From contig UCBZ01000010.1 in NCBI GenBank assembly GCA_900470775.1, forward strand, positions 255,336-319,335: a stretch of DNA of 64,000 nt. The letters are read 5' to 3'. Each line of letters starts with the position of its first letter. Position 1 is the stretch's first letter. This DNA comes from Hyphomicrobiales bacterium (GTDB lineage Bacteria > Pseudomonadota > Alphaproteobacteria > Rhizobiales > Beijerinckiaceae). The translations under genes were made by a program, and so were the position numbers. Positions 40,496 through 49,085 of this stretch are shown piece after piece. The notes below the pieces were generated by a model. The model had not been told where the DNA came from, ran no database searches, and worked only from the letters and a program-made list of their open reading frames with translations.

Positions 40496-40900
40496 GTGAA
40501 GCTGCTCCTCGTCGTCGCCTGCGCCCTGATCGATGCCGACAACCGCGTCCTCGTCGCGCAACGCCCGGAAGGCAAGGCGCTGGCGGGACTGTGGGAGTTC
40601 CCCGGCGGCAAGCTCGAACCCGGCGAGCGGCCCGAGCCGGCGCTGATCCGCGAACTGGCGGAAGAGCTCGGCATCACGGTCAAGGAAGACTGCCTGGCGC
40701 CGCTGACCTTCGCCAGCTTCGCCTATCCCGAGTTCCACCTGCTGATGCCGCTCTATATCTGCCGGCGCTGGGAGGGCACGGTCACCTCGCGCGAAGGGCA
40801 GGCGCTGAAATGGGTCCGCCCCGGCAAGCTCCGGGAGCTTGCCATGCCGCCCGCCGACGAACCGCTGATCCCGCATCTGGTCGATCTGCTGGGAGCGTAA
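40496..40900 (+). CDS. mutT: 8-oxo-dGTP diphosphatase MutT
   Basis: 134 residues, starting at GTG 40496. Removes 8-oxo-dGTP from the nucleotide pool to prevent A:T to C:G transversions. The Nudix box is complete: GGKLEPGERPEPALIRELAE followed by ELGI, with the three glutamates in place. WEFPGGKLEPGE before it and PADEPLIPHLVDLL at the end match MutT. Lies 11 bp after the lipoprotein gene. Synteny with argJ is usual in Rhizobiales. Confidence 0.94.
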   Translation: MKLLLVVACALIDADNRVLVAQRPEGKALAGLWEFPGGKLEPGERPEPALIRELAEELGITVKEDCLAPLTFASFAYPEFHLLMPLYICRRWEGTVTSREGQALKWVRPGKLRELAMPPADEPLIPHLVDLLGA

Positions 40901-40918
40901 GGCCACCCCCTGCCGGCC

Positions 40919-41593
40919 TTAATGGATCTCCGGCAGGTTGAGCTCCCGCCATAGCGAGCGCGGCACAGGCTCGCCGACCCGGAATTCAAACGCGACCACG
41001 CGGCTTCGATCCCGGCTGAATTCGCAGCTGAAGCGCAGATCATACCAGCGCTTTCCGCTGCGAAACACCGCACCCTCGGCCCGCAGCGTCCGGTCCGACA
41101 GGCTGACATCCGACCGCGCATAGGCGGTCACCCGGTCCGGCGCGAATTCGCCCCTCCAAGCGTGGATCTGGCTCATCGCCTCGATCCCGCAAAGCTGCTC
41201 GATGCGCTCGTCCGCCGCGAGATGTGGCAGCATCTCGCGCGCTTGCCGGCTCAGCGGATTGGCGAGCGCCTCGGCTGCCATCATCCGGCTAGCCCGGATC
41301 ATCCCACCCGGCTCGGATGGCGGCGCGGTCGCCGGGGCCTGCTGTATAGACGGAGGGGCCGGCTGGACCGGCTGCGGGATCGGCGGCGCCTCGACAGGCT
41401 TCGGCCGCGTCATCGCATCGAAGGCGCCGGGCGTCAGCAGCTCGACGTCGATGCGGCTCTCCGGAAAGGGCGGCACCTCGACCAGCGGCTGCATGGAGAT
41501 CAGCCCAAGCGCCGTCAGGAGCAGGAGATGCAACAGCGCCGCGCCGGGCAAGGCGGATCGCGACATCCCGCTCGGCGCCATGACCCGCCGCAT
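40919..41593 (-). CDS. DUF930 protein with N-terminal membrane segment
   Basis: 224 residues. One membrane segment at about 15-36 (LPGAALLHLLLLTALGLISM) then a proline-rich periplasmic linker (about 60-95: EAPPIPQPVQPAPPSIQQAP), the TonB-like layout. The C-terminal DUF930 domain reads EMLPHLAADERIEQLCGIEA, IHAWRGEFAPDRVTAYARSD and GKRWYDLRFSCEFS, with two cysteines likely to pair. Function unknown. Convergent with mutT, 18 bp apart. Confidence 0.82.
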   Translation of the reverse strand: MRRVMAPSGMSRSALPGAALLHLLLLTALGLISMQPLVEVPPFPESRIDVELLTPGAFDAMTRPKPVEAPPIPQPVQPAPPSIQQAPATAPPSEPGGMIRASRMMAAEALANPLSRQAREMLPHLAADERIEQLCGIEAMSQIHAWRGEFAPDRVTAYARSDVSLSDRTLRAEGAVFRSGKRWYDLRFSCEFSRDRSRVVAFEFRVGEPVPRSLWRELNLPEIH

Positions 41594-41749
41594 TCAGCGC
41601 GACGCCACCGCGATGGCGGACATCATGGCAAAAGGGCTGGGTTTCACCGGACGGCTCCCGTCTGCTTGCCGTTCGGCCGGGCCAAAGGCGCTTCGCAAAT
41701 CGGCGATTTTGCGGCGGCTCGCCAGAAACGCGTCAGAAGGCCGGCGCGA

Positions 41750-42961
41750 TCACAGCGCCTCGTCTAGAAGCTCCGCCTCAATCGGCTCAACCCCGGCATC
41801 GACCGGGCCATTGGCAAGCTGGAACCGCTCGAACCGCTCCAGCGCCGCCTCGATCCGGGTTTTCCTTTCCGCGCTCTCCTGCCCTTCGAGCCATGTCCAT
41901 TGCTGGATCAGGAGCTTGCCGGCCTGGCGATCGGTCTTCAGGTCGAGCACCGCGACGACCGCGTCGTCGATCAGGACCGGCAGGCCGAAATAGCCGAAGA
42001 TGCGCTTCTCCTTCGGCAGATAGGCCTCGAAGGCGTGGGCGTAGCCGAAGAACAGCTTCAGCCGCTTGCGCTGGATGATCAGTGGATCGAAAGGCGAAAG
42101 GATATGGACGAGGCCCGGCTCAGGCGCGTCCACGGCTACGGCGCTGTCGCGCGGCATCCAGTGCGGCACCGTCGACTCGGCGACCTTGACCGGCATCAAC
42201 TCGCGCCGCTTGACCCGCGCCGCGATCAGCTCCGCGACAGCCTTCTTGCTGGGTGCGTCGAGATGGCAGATCGAATCCAGGCTGACGACGCCCTGCGACC
42301 GCAAGGCGCGGTCGAGCAGATAGGCCGTGACCTGCCGCTCGGAGGCCGGTGTCGGCCGCTTCTCCCAGCCGAAATGCCGATCGAACAGCTCGTAGGTCTT
42401 GAGCATTCCCGAACGCGCCGAGATCACCAGCTCGCCATCGTAGAAGGCCCGCTCCAGCAGACCTTTCGAGGGTTTCTTGCTGGCCCAAAGGTGCGCCTTC
42501 TCGACCAGCACGTCGGTGTCGATGTCGCGGATGGTCAGCGCGCCGTCACGCCGGATGCGGCGTAAAAGCTTGCGGGTTTCCTCGCGGCCGCCCACCGCCG
42601 ACCAGCGCTTCGGCTCCTCGCGATGGGCCTTCATCGCCCCGAGGAAATGGCGGATGTCGCGCGTCGGCACATAGGACAGCGCATGGGTCCAGTATTCGAA
42701 GACGCTCTTCTCGACCGACTGCGCCTGCGCCAGATGCGCCCGCTCATAGCTCGGGATGCGGCTGAACAGGATGTGGTGGTGGCAGCGCTCGATCACGTTG
42801 ATCGTGTCGATCTGGACATAGCCGAGATGCTCGACCGCGGCCCTCGTCGCTTCAGGCCCGGCGCCGAAGGGCTCGGCCACGTCCAGACGCTGGGCATTTA
42901 GCCAGATACGACGGGCCTCTTGCGGCGCAAGCGTGGGCGTTCTGGGCGTCCGGGGCGGCAT
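41750..42961 (-). CDS. YcaQ-like winged-helix DNA glycosylase family protein
   Basis: 403 residues from ATG 42961 (MPPRTPRTPTLAPQEARRIW). The YcaQ/AlkX family unhooks DNA interstrand crosslinks using tandem winged helices. Visible: ARRIWLNAQRLD, VEHLGYVQIDTINVIERCHH (the QxD-like conserved strand), and LSPFDPLIIQRKRLKLFFGY near residue 305, the usual C-terminal signature. Monocistronic. Family assignment firm; the glycosylase activity is inferred from E. coli YcaQ. Confidence 0.87.
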   Translation of the reverse strand: MPPRTPRTPTLAPQEARRIWLNAQRLDVAEPFGAGPEATRAAVEHLGYVQIDTINVIERCHHHILFSRIPSYERAHLAQAQSVEKSVFEYWTHALSYVPTRDIRHFLGAMKAHREEPKRWSAVGGREETRKLLRRIRRDGALTIRDIDTDVLVEKAHLWASKKPSKGLLERAFYDGELVISARSGMLKTYELFDRHFGWEKRPTPASERQVTAYLLDRALRSQGVVSLDSICHLDAPSKKAVAELIAARVKRRELMPVKVAESTVPHWMPRDSAVAVDAPEPGLVHILSPFDPLIIQRKRLKLFFGYAHAFEAYLPKEKRIFGYFGLPVLIDDAVVAVLDLKTDRQAGKLLIQQWTWLEGQESAERKTRIEAALERFERFQLANGPVDAGVEPIEAELLDEAL

Positions 42962-43152
42962 AGCGAGCCTGTGCTGGTCGAAGCGGAGGAAGATGCTGCC
43001 GGACACTAAGGGGCGGCGTCCAGGGATATGTCAGCAGCCGCGCCGGGTCTTCGCCAGCGCCTGTTCCGGCGGGAACAGCGCTCGCCCGGCCACCTCCCTA
43101 CAGCTTGCATCCATCGGCGGAACGGTTTCGCCGCTCCACCGGGGATGCCGCC

Positions 43153-43377
43153 ATGTTCCGCAAGAGCCTCATCACGGCGCTGATCATCCTGATGTCGGCC
43201 GGCGCGGTCCTGGCCAAGGCCCCGCTGGATGCGCCGAGCCGGCGCGACACCGTCGGCGCGCTGCATGTCCTCGGCGAACAGACCGCCCCCAAGCGCGTGC
43301 TGCGCTTCAAGGCGACCCGCCCGGTCAATCTGCGGAAAAGCGAGATCGAACGGACCCGGCGCATGAGGATCGGCTGA
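43153..43377 (+). CDS. Small exported basic protein
   Basis: 74 residues from ATG 43153. Signal peptide MFRKSLITALIILMSAGAVL ending near LAKA. The mature part is about 50 residues and basic (PKRVLRFKATRPVNLRKSEI ... RRMRIG). Not recognised. Divergent from the YcaQ-like gene. A minus-strand frame covers the same bases but has no signal of coding; this frame is favoured by the clean signal peptide. Confidence 0.55.
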   Translation: MFRKSLITALIILMSAGAVLAKAPLDAPSRRDTVGALHVLGEQTAPKRVLRFKATRPVNLRKSEIERTRRMRIG

Positions 43378-43446
43378 GAGGAGGCAGAAACGGAACAAAG
43401 AATGCTCATTCGTACGATAGCTTAGAATTCTTGGTCCACTCGCGTC

Positions 43447-43545
43447 GTCATCCCGGGCGACCGCAGGGAGCCCCGGGATCCATTCCGGAACAGTTCAGGA
43501 ATGGATCCCGGATCGGCGCCGCTAACGCCGCTTGTCCGGGATGAC
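43447..43545. repeat. Composite palindromic repeat, family 2
   Basis: About 99 bp. Left arm GTCATCCCGGGCGACCGCAG...GGATCCATTCCGGA; right arm, on the other strand, GTCATCCCGGACAAGCGGCG...GGATCCATTCCTGA. These are the two arms of 27258-27368 in swapped order. Confidence 0.9.
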
Positions 43546-43584
43546 CCGCGTTTTGGGGTAGCAAGATTTCCAGTCGAACCGGCG

Positions 43585-43866
43585 TCAAAATCCTTCAGCG
43601 CTCAGCATGTCCCGCAACGCCTCCGGCGTCGCCTCGGCCATCGCCATCTGCAGCTTGAAGGCCTTCGTCTTCTCGCCGGGGTTCATCACGAGGATCACCG
43701 TCTCGGTCCCCGGACAGGCCGGGTCGGCGCAGATGATCTCGTTGACCGCGATCGCGGCGGCGTCGGGCAGACCGAGCATCTCGCGCATCAGCGCCTTGAT
43801 CCGCCCGGCCTGTTCCATTGCCTGCGCCTTGTCGGACCCGCCTTTGCCGAACAGGCCGAAGCGCAT
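43585..43866 (-). CDS. Conserved hypothetical protein with C-x4-C motif
   Basis: 93 residues from ATG 43866 (MRFGLFGKGGSDKAQAMEQA). Helical N-terminus then AAAIAVNEIICADPACPGTE with two cysteines five apart, then VILVMNPGEKTKAFKLQMAM. Looks like a small cytosolic protein; the strand-rich ETVILVMNPGEKT suggests a compact alpha/beta fold. Starts 10 bp after the WD40 gene stop, so the two are cotranscribed and probably linked in function. Not recognised further. Confidence 0.72.
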   Translation of the reverse strand: MRFGLFGKGGSDKAQAMEQAGRIKALMREMLGLPDAAAIAVNEIICADPACPGTETVILVMNPGEKTKAFKLQMAMAEATPEALRDMLSAEGF

Positions 43867-43876
43867 CGGCGTCGCT

Positions 43877-44887
43877 CTAGGCCGCCGGCAGCGTGAGCAC
43901 ACCGGCCGCGCCGTCTTCCGTGCCGAAGGCCAGGCGCTTGCCGCCCTTGTCCCAGGCGAAGGCGGTAATGCCGCTGTCGCGCAGCGCCGGGCGCACCAGC
44001 AGCTCGGATGCGTCGGTCAGGCGGATCATCAGGATGCAGCCATCATCATAGCCGACCGCCAACACCAGCGCCTTGGGATGGAAAGCGACGCGCGTGACCT
44101 TGGCGTGGCGCGCGCCGCATTCGCGCGGCGCCTTGCCCTGCGGTCCCTCGCCCTGGAAGGGCCAGACGATCGCGGCATCGGCGCCGCTCGACGCCAGCCA
44201 GAGCCCGTCATGCGACCAGGACAGCGAACGCGGCTTGGCCGGATAGCCGGTCATCCGCATATGCGTCGGCTTATCGCCGAGCTTCCAGCCATGCAACGCA
44301 TTCTCCTGCATCGAGGAGACGACGAAGCGCCCATCGGGCGACCAGGCCACATCGATATGCGAGCCCTTCCATTCCAGGAAGTCGGGCTTGGCCTCGGTAT
44401 TCGGATACCAGAGCGACACCCCGTTCATCTGGCCGATCGCCAGCCGATAGCCCTTGGGTGCGAAGACCAGGCCCTGCGGCGTGGTGGCAAAATCATGTGA
44501 CTTGATCTTGCCCTTGTCGTCGCGGGCATGGACGGTCTTGCCCGTGTTCCAGGCGATGCTTCCACCGGCCGACAGCGTCACCGCATCGATCCAGCGCCGC
44601 TTGGGATCGCGGGCGATCTCGGTCGGCTCGCCGGTGGCCGAGGTCGCGACCACGCGCCCGTCATCGCCGCCCGTCACCAGCCGCTCGCCATCGCCACAAG
44701 CCGACAGGATGCCGCCGGCATGCGCCTCGACGCTGTCGGCCACGCCATCGGTCCAGCGCAGCACCCGCCCATCGGCAAGCGCGAGCACCAGCGTAGCCTT
44801 GAGCCAATGGGCGCCGACGACATGGGCGCCGGCCTCGACGGGAACGACATGCTCGCGCAGCGAGATGGGGGCGGTGGTGGTGTTCAT
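43877..44887 (-). CDS. WD40-repeat protein
   Basis: 336 residues, no signal peptide. Successive beta-propeller blades are seen by their repeated tails: VLRWTDGVADSVEAHAGGIL, GERLVTGGDDGRVVATSATG, DVAWSPDGRFVVSSMQENAL, SLSWSHDGLWLASSGADAAI and RVAFHPKALVLAVGYDDGCI; about seven units fit the length. A cytoplasmic scaffold that binds a protein partner, perhaps the small downstream protein. Similar alphaproteobacterial proteins have no defined role that I know. Confidence 0.88.
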   Translation of the reverse strand: MNTTTAPISLREHVVPVEAGAHVVGAHWLKATLVLALADGRVLRWTDGVADSVEAHAGGILSACGDGERLVTGGDDGRVVATSATGEPTEIARDPKRRWIDAVTLSAGGSIAWNTGKTVHARDDKGKIKSHDFATTPQGLVFAPKGYRLAIGQMNGVSLWYPNTEAKPDFLEWKGSHIDVAWSPDGRFVVSSMQENALHGWKLGDKPTHMRMTGYPAKPRSLSWSHDGLWLASSGADAAIVWPFQGEGPQGKAPRECGARHAKVTRVAFHPKALVLAVGYDDGCILMIRLTDASELLVRPALRDSGITAFAWDKGGKRLAFGTEDGAAGVLTLPAA

Positions 44888-44929
44888 GGACGGGGTCTAG
44901 CGCAGCCTGTTTATCAAGGGAACCACCCC

Positions 44930-45039
44930 GTCATTCTCGGGCGCAGCGAAGCGTAGACCCGAGAATCTCGTAAACCAGCGAGAATCTCTTGGACCAGATA
45001 GCTGGTTCCGGAGATGCTCGGGTCAAGCCCGAGCATGAC
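44930..45039. repeat. Composite palindromic repeat, family 3
   Basis: About 110 bp: left arm GTCATTCTCGGGCGCAGCG...GACCCGAGAATCTCG; right arm, on the other strand, GTCATGCTCGGGCTTGACCC-GAGCATCTC. Same arms as 11746-11821 in the opposite order, plus a middle with ACCAG / CTGGT pairing. Confidence 0.85.
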
Positions 45040-45045
45040 ACGCAA

Positions 45046-46008
45046 CTACGCCGCGCAGGCCTCGAAACCCTTGCGCAGCTCGTTCTCGTTGAGGTCGCGC
45101 CCGATGAAGACCAGCCGCGAGGAGCGGGCCTCGTCGGTCTTCCAGTCGCGCTGGAGATCGCCGTCGAGGATCATGTGCACGCCCTGGAAGACGAAGCGGC
45201 GCGGCTCGTCCTTGAAGGCGAGGATGCCCTTGGAGCGCAGGATATTGGGGCCCTGCGCCTGGCTGATGTCGTTGATCCAGGGCATGAACTTCTCGGGATC
45301 GACATCGCCGGGAATCGTGAACGACATCGAACGCACCTCCTCGGAATGATGGTGGTGATGCCCGGATTCGAGGAAGTCCGGCTCGATGTCGAGGATGCGG
45401 TCGAGGTCGAAGGCGTTGCGGTCGAGCAGCTGGTCGATCGGCACGTCGCAGCGCGTCGTCTTGTGCAGCTTGGCATAGGGGTTGATGGCGCGGATCGCGG
45501 CCTCGACCCCGGCCAGCTCATCGGCGCTGACGAGATCGACCTTGTTGAGCACAATGACGTCGGCGAAGGCGATCTGGTTCTTCGCCTCGGGCGCGTCCTT
45601 GAGCCGCTCGAGCAGCCACTTCGCGTCGGTCACGGTGACGACCGCATCGAGCTTGGTCGCGTCCCCGACATCCTGATCGACGAAGAAGGTCTGGGCGACG
45701 GGAGCGGGATCGGCAAGGCCCGTCGTCTCGACGATGATCGCGTCGAACTTGCCCTTGCGCTTCATCAGCCCGTCGAGAATGCGGATCAGATCGCCGCGCA
45801 CGGTGCAGCAGATGCAGCCATTGTTCATCTCGAAGATTTCTTCGTCGGCACCCACGACGAGGTCGCCATCGATGCCGGCCTCGCCGAACTCGTTGACGAT
45901 GACAGCAAATTTCTTGCCGTGGTCCTCGGTGAGGATGCGGTTCAGGAGCGTGGTCTTGCCGGCGCCCAGATAGCCTGTGAGCACCGTGACGGGAATTTTC
46001 TCGGACAT
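45046..46008 (-). CDS. COG0523 (CobW-like) GTPase, probable zinc metallochaperone
   Basis: 320 residues from ATG 46008 ([20 protein letters not shown]). Walker [10 protein letters not shown] at 12-20, the metal-binding CxCC motif in [12 protein letters not shown] (C65, C67, C68), NKVD guanine motif, and a run of five histidines ([10 protein letters not shown], about 230). The C-terminal CobW_C domain has [20 protein letters not shown]. The gene follows the zinc-type binding protein by 44 bp, so I infer a zinc-delivery role (ZigA/YeiR type) rather than cobalamin synthesis. Confidence 0.9.
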   Translation of the reverse strand: MSEKIPVTVLTGYLGAGKTTLLNRILTEDHGKKFAVIVNEFGEAGIDGDLVVGADEEIFEMNNGCICCTVRGDLIRILDGLMKRKGKFDAIIVETTGLADPAPVAQTFFVDQDVGDATKLDAVVTVTDAKWLLERLKDAPEAKNQIAFADVIVLNKVDLVSADELAGVEAAIRAINPYAKLHKTTRCDVPIDQLLDRNAFDLDRILDIEPDFLESGHHHHHSEEVRSMSFTIPGDVDPEKFMPWINDISQAQGPNILRSKGILAFKDEPRRFVFQGVHMILDGDLQRDWKTDEARSSRLVFIGRDLNENELRKGFEACAA

Positions 46009-46052
46009 GGGTTCGACCTGATGCGTGGCGGGGGCGGCCGGGGGCGCGGCCA

Positions 46053-46982
46053 TCAGGCCGGGCCGGCGGCGAGCGCCTTTTCGATCTCGCTTATATTGTG
46101 TTTCATCATCGCGATGTAAGTCCCGGCCGGGCCCGACGCGTCGGAAAGCGCGTCGGAATAGATCCGCCCGCCGATCTTCGCCCCGCTCTCCCGGGCGATC
46201 TGCTCGACGAGGCGGGGATTGGTGACATTTTCGAGGAAGACGGCGGGCACCTTTTCCGCCTTCACCTGCCGGATGATGCGCGCCACGTCCTTCGCCGAAG
46301 CCTCGGCCTCGGTCGAGACGCCCTGCGGCGCGATGAAGGCGATGCCATAGGCCTTGACGAAATAGCCGAAGGCGTCGTGCGAGGTGATCGCTTTGCGCCG
46401 GTCGGCCGGTATCCGCGCGACCGCAGCCTTGACCTCGCCATCGACGGCATCGAGCTGCGCCAGATACCGCGTCGCATTGGCCTCATAGGCGGCTTGACCG
46501 GCCGGATCGGCCTTCACCAGCGCATCGCGGATATTGGCGACGTAGACTTTGGCGTTGGCGGCGTTCTGCCAGGCATGGGGATCGACGTCATGGTCGTGGC
46601 CATGCCCGGCCTTGCCATGGTCGTCATCGCCCTTCAGCGGCGAAACCCCGGTCGTCGCCGTCGCGACGGTCGCCTTGGCGCCCGAGGACTTGATCAGCCG
46701 GGTCATCCAGCCCTCGAATTTCAGGCCGTTGACGACGATCAGCTTCGCCGCCGCCATCGCCTTCGCATCGGCCGGCGTCGGGGAATAGACATGCGCGTCG
46801 CCATTGGCGCCGACCAGCGTGGTGACGCTGACGCGCTCGCCGCCGACCTCGCGGACAAAATCGCCGAGGATCGAGAAGCTGGCGACGACCGGCAGCTTCT
46901 CCTGGGCCCGGGCTGCCAGCGGCATGGCGGTGACGAGCAGCCCGGCAGCGATGGCCCCGATCAGGGCGCGACGGTTCGGCAT
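46053..46982 (-). CDS. Zinc ABC transporter substrate-binding protein (ZnuA/AztC-like)
   Basis: 309 residues from ATG 46982. Signal peptide at 1-27 ([20 protein letters not shown] ... ARAQ). Metal ligands of the cluster A-I family: H in [17 protein letters not shown] in [11 protein letters not shown] in [10 protein letters not shown], and an acidic residue in [11 protein letters not shown] flexible His/Asp loop ([14 protein letters not shown]) precedes the second ligand, typical of zinc rather than manganese binders. A Zur-like site lies 19 bp upstream of the start. Confidence 0.92.
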   Translation of the reverse strand: MPNRRALIGAIAAGLLVTAMPLAARAQEKLPVVASFSILGDFVREVGGERVSVTTLVGANGDAHVYSPTPADAKAMAAAKLIVVNGLKFEGWMTRLIKSSGAKATVATATTGVSPLKGDDDHGKAGHGHDHDVDPHAWQNAANAKVYVANIRDALVKADPAGQAAYEANATRYLAQLDAVDGEVKAAVARIPADRRKAITSHDAFGYFVKAYGIAFIAPQGVSTEAEASAKDVARIIRQVKAEKVPAVFLENVTNPRLVEQIARESGAKIGGRIYSDALSDASGPAGTYIAMMKHNISEIEKALAAGPA

Positions 46983-47001
46983 GGTGATCTCCAGCGAATA
47001 G

Positions 47002-47016
47002 TGAAACACTATAACA
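47002..47016. promoter_or_regulatory. Candidate Zur box upstream of the zinc-binding-protein gene
   Basis: TGAAACACTATAACA agrees with the alphaproteobacterial Zur consensus as I recall it (TGTTATAATATAACA) at 11 of 15 positions, with ATTAC flanking. It lies between the permease stop and the binding-protein start, so the latter has its own zinc-controlled promoter. Confidence 0.6.
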
Positions 47017-47019
47017 TTA

Positions 47020-47901
47020 CTAACGCTGGAGATGAGGCCGAGGCAAGAGGCGTCTGAGCAATCCGCCCTGCGAGCCTATCAGGAGCGAGCCGAGATAAAG
47101 CGCCCCGGCCGCCAGGATGATCGCCGGCCCAGCCGGAAGATTGGTGCCGGCGGAATAGGACACCACCAGCCCGGCATAGCCGGCGACCATGCCGAAGCCG
47201 CTGGCGAGCAGGATCAGCCGGGTGATGTCGGCGGTCCAGAATCGCGCGGCCGCCGCCGGCAGCATCATCAGCCCGACCGCCAGCAGCGTGCCGAGCGCAT
47301 GGAAGCCGGCGACCAGATTGAGCACGACCAGAGCGAGGAAGGTCAGGTGCACCACGCCGCCCGAACGGCTGACCGAGCGCAGGAATCCGGGATCGACGCA
47401 TTCCATCACCAGCGGCCGATAGAGCGCAGCCAGCGTCAGCAGCGAGAGCGTCGCGACGCCCGAGAGCAGCACCAGCACATCGTCGTCGAGCGCCAGCACA
47501 TTGCCGAACAGGACATGGAAGAGATCCACCGCCGAGCCGCGCAGCGAGACGATGGTGACCCCGAGCGCCAGCGAGATCAGGTAGAAGGCGGCGAGCGACG
47601 CATCCTCCTTGATCACCGTGATCCGTGCCACCGCGCCTGCCGCCAACGCCACCGCGAAGCCGGCCGCGAGCCCGCCCAAAGTCATCGCCGGCAGCGAGAA
47701 GCCCGCCACGAGATAGCCGATCGCGGCGCCGGGCAGGATGGCATGGGCCATGGCATCGCCGGTCAGGCTCATCCGCCGCAGCATCAGGAAGACGCCGATC
47801 GGCGCGCCCGACACCGACAGCGCGACGATGCCGACCAGCGCCCGGCGCATGAAATCGAATTCGGCGAAGGGGCCGATGAAGAGGTCGTAGAACACTGGCA
47901 T
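47020..47901 (-). CDS. Metal (zinc) ABC transporter permease
   Basis: 293 residues, ABC-3 family, eight or nine membrane segments. Starts MPVFYDLFIGPFAEFDFMRR; RRMSLTGDAMAHAILPGAAIGYLVAG is the conserved loop contacting the ATPase. GTLLAVGLMMLPAAAARFWT is also typical. Works with the ATPase upstream and the binding protein downstream to import zinc. A family 1 repeat separates it from the ATPase gene. Confidence 0.93.
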   Translation of the reverse strand: MPVFYDLFIGPFAEFDFMRRALVGIVALSVSGAPIGVFLMLRRMSLTGDAMAHAILPGAAIGYLVAGFSLPAMTLGGLAAGFAVALAAGAVARITVIKEDASLAAFYLISLALGVTIVSLRGSAVDLFHVLFGNVLALDDDVLVLLSGVATLSLLTLAALYRPLVMECVDPGFLRSVSRSGGVVHLTFLALVVLNLVAGFHALGTLLAVGLMMLPAAAARFWTADITRLILLASGFGMVAGYAGLVVSYSAGTNLPAGPAIILAAGALYLGSLLIGSQGGLLRRLLPRPHLQR

Positions 47902-47923
47902 CGCTATTCTGTTAGCCTCCCAC

Positions 47924-48041
47924 AGCCCTCATTCTGAGGAGCCGCGCAGCGGCGTCTCGAAGGATGCTCCAAGAGGCTCCGGAGACATCTGGAGCATCCT
48001 TCGAGACGCGCTCCTGCGGAGCGCTCCTCAGGATGAGGGCT
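47924..48041. repeat. Long inverted repeat, family 1
   Basis: About 118 bp with ends AGCCCTCATTCTGAGGAGC and GCTCCTCAGGATGAGGGCT; inner GTCTCGAAGGATGCTCC pairs with GGAGCATCCTTCGAGAC. It sits inside the metal ABC operon, between permease and ATPase. Confidence 0.9.
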
Positions 48042-48055
48042 GGTGGATCGTCAAA

Positions 48056-48802
48056 TTACGCGGCGTCGCGCTCGCACGGAGCGGCGTGGCTGTCGAAGGC
48101 CTCGACCATGCGGCGCGCCTTCAGCAGATTGGCCGGCGTCAGCACGTCGGCGGTCTCGCCCCATGCGACGGTCTCGCGGGCCAGCAGCAAGGTATGCGGG
48201 AAGGCGCGGCGCACCGTCTCGATGTCGTGCAGCACGGCCACCACGGTGCGGCTCTCGCCATGCCAGCGCTGGACCAGCGCCAAAAGGTCGGCCGTGGTGC
48301 GCGCATCGATGGCGGTGAAGGGCTCGTCGAGCAGGATGATGTCGGCGTCCTGCAGTAGGAGACGCGCGAACAGCGCGCGCTGCATCTGCCCGCCTGACAG
48401 CGCCCCGATCGGCCGGCGCTCGAAACCGGCGAGGCCTACGGCTGCGATCGCGGCCTCGACCTTGGCGGCGGAGCCGCGCCCGATCCGCCCGAAGATGCCG
48501 GCGCTGTTCCACAGCCCCATCGCGACGAGATCGTAGACATGGATCGGGAAGGAGCGGTCGAGTTCGGCCTGCTGGGGCAGATAGGCCAGCCGCCGGCCCG
48601 CAGCCAGGGCAATGTTGCCGTCGAGCGGCGACAGCGCGCCGGCGATGCCCTTGAGCAGGGTCGACTTGCCGGCACCGTTGGGGCCGACGATCGCGGTCAG
48701 GCTGCCCGAGGCGATCTCGCCCGAGAGGTGGTGCACCGCCGGATGACGGTCATAGCCGAGCGTCAGATCGGTGAGGCGGATGGCGGAAGCGGTCTTGCTC
48801 AC
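48056..48802 (-). CDS. Metal (zinc) ABC transporter ATP-binding protein
   Basis: 248 residues. Walker A VGPNGAGKSTLLKG, Q-loop LAYLPQQAELDR, signature LSGGQMQRALFARLL, Walker B DIILLDEPFTAIDA and switch histidine in VAVLHDIETV. Powers the zinc importer. Its start overlaps the stop of the small His-rich gene by four bases, so the two are translationally coupled. Confidence 0.94.
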   Translation of the reverse strand: MSKTASAIRLTDLTLGYDRHPAVHHLSGEIASGSLTAIVGPNGAGKSTLLKGIAGALSPLDGNIALAAGRRLAYLPQQAELDRSFPIHVYDLVAMGLWNSAGIFGRIGRGSAAKVEAAIAAVGLAGFERRPIGALSGGQMQRALFARLLLQDADIILLDEPFTAIDARTTADLLALVQRWHGESRTVVAVLHDIETVRRAFPHTLLLARETVAWGETADVLTPANLLKARRMVEAFDSHAAPCERDAA

Positions 48803-48948
48803 AGGATCACCACGAGGGTCGCAACCCAGAGCAGCGCCGCGATCCCGCAGGCCAGCCCGACCCGGCTCAGCGCCGACAGGCGCAGCAGCGACCAGCCCGG
48901 ATTCTCGGGGATGGCGTGGGAGACGTGATGAGCATGCGCGTGGGCCAT
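48799..48948 (-). CDS. Small His-rich membrane protein at the head of the zinc operon
   Basis: 49 residues from ATG 48948. The N-terminus MAHAHAHHVSHAIPENPGWS holds five histidines in alternate order, a likely metal-binding tail. One membrane segment follows (LACGIAALLWVATLVVIL) to the C-terminus. Overlaps the ATPase start by four bases. A Zur-like site lies just upstream. I infer a zinc-handling accessory of the transporter; no family known to me. Confidence 0.75.
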   Translation of the reverse strand: MAHAHAHHVSHAIPENPGWSLLRLSALSRVGLACGIAALLWVATLVVIL

Positions 48949-48954
48949 ACGCGA

Positions 48955-48969
48955 TGATATAATGTTACG
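48955..48969. promoter_or_regulatory. Candidate Zur box at the head of the zinc operon
   Basis: TGATATAATGTTACG agrees with TGTTATAATATAACA (recalled consensus) at 11 of 15 positions. It overlaps the ribosome-site region of the small His-rich gene, where a repressor would block transcription. Confidence 0.6.
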
Positions 48970-49085
48970 AACGCCAACAGGCAAGCCGACTTGGCCTTCA
49001 CGGCGACCATCTCCACAGCCGACGATTGCATTCTCGTCACAGATCGACTCTCTGATCCAGACTTTGGCGCGGAGAGAATGACACA

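Noticed and set aside
45046..46008. Cobalamin-synthesis CobW or nitrile hydratase P47K activator
   Set aside because: It is adjacent to the zinc importer, with a His run and CxCC motif, and 13 kb from the nitrile hydratase; a zinc role fits better.
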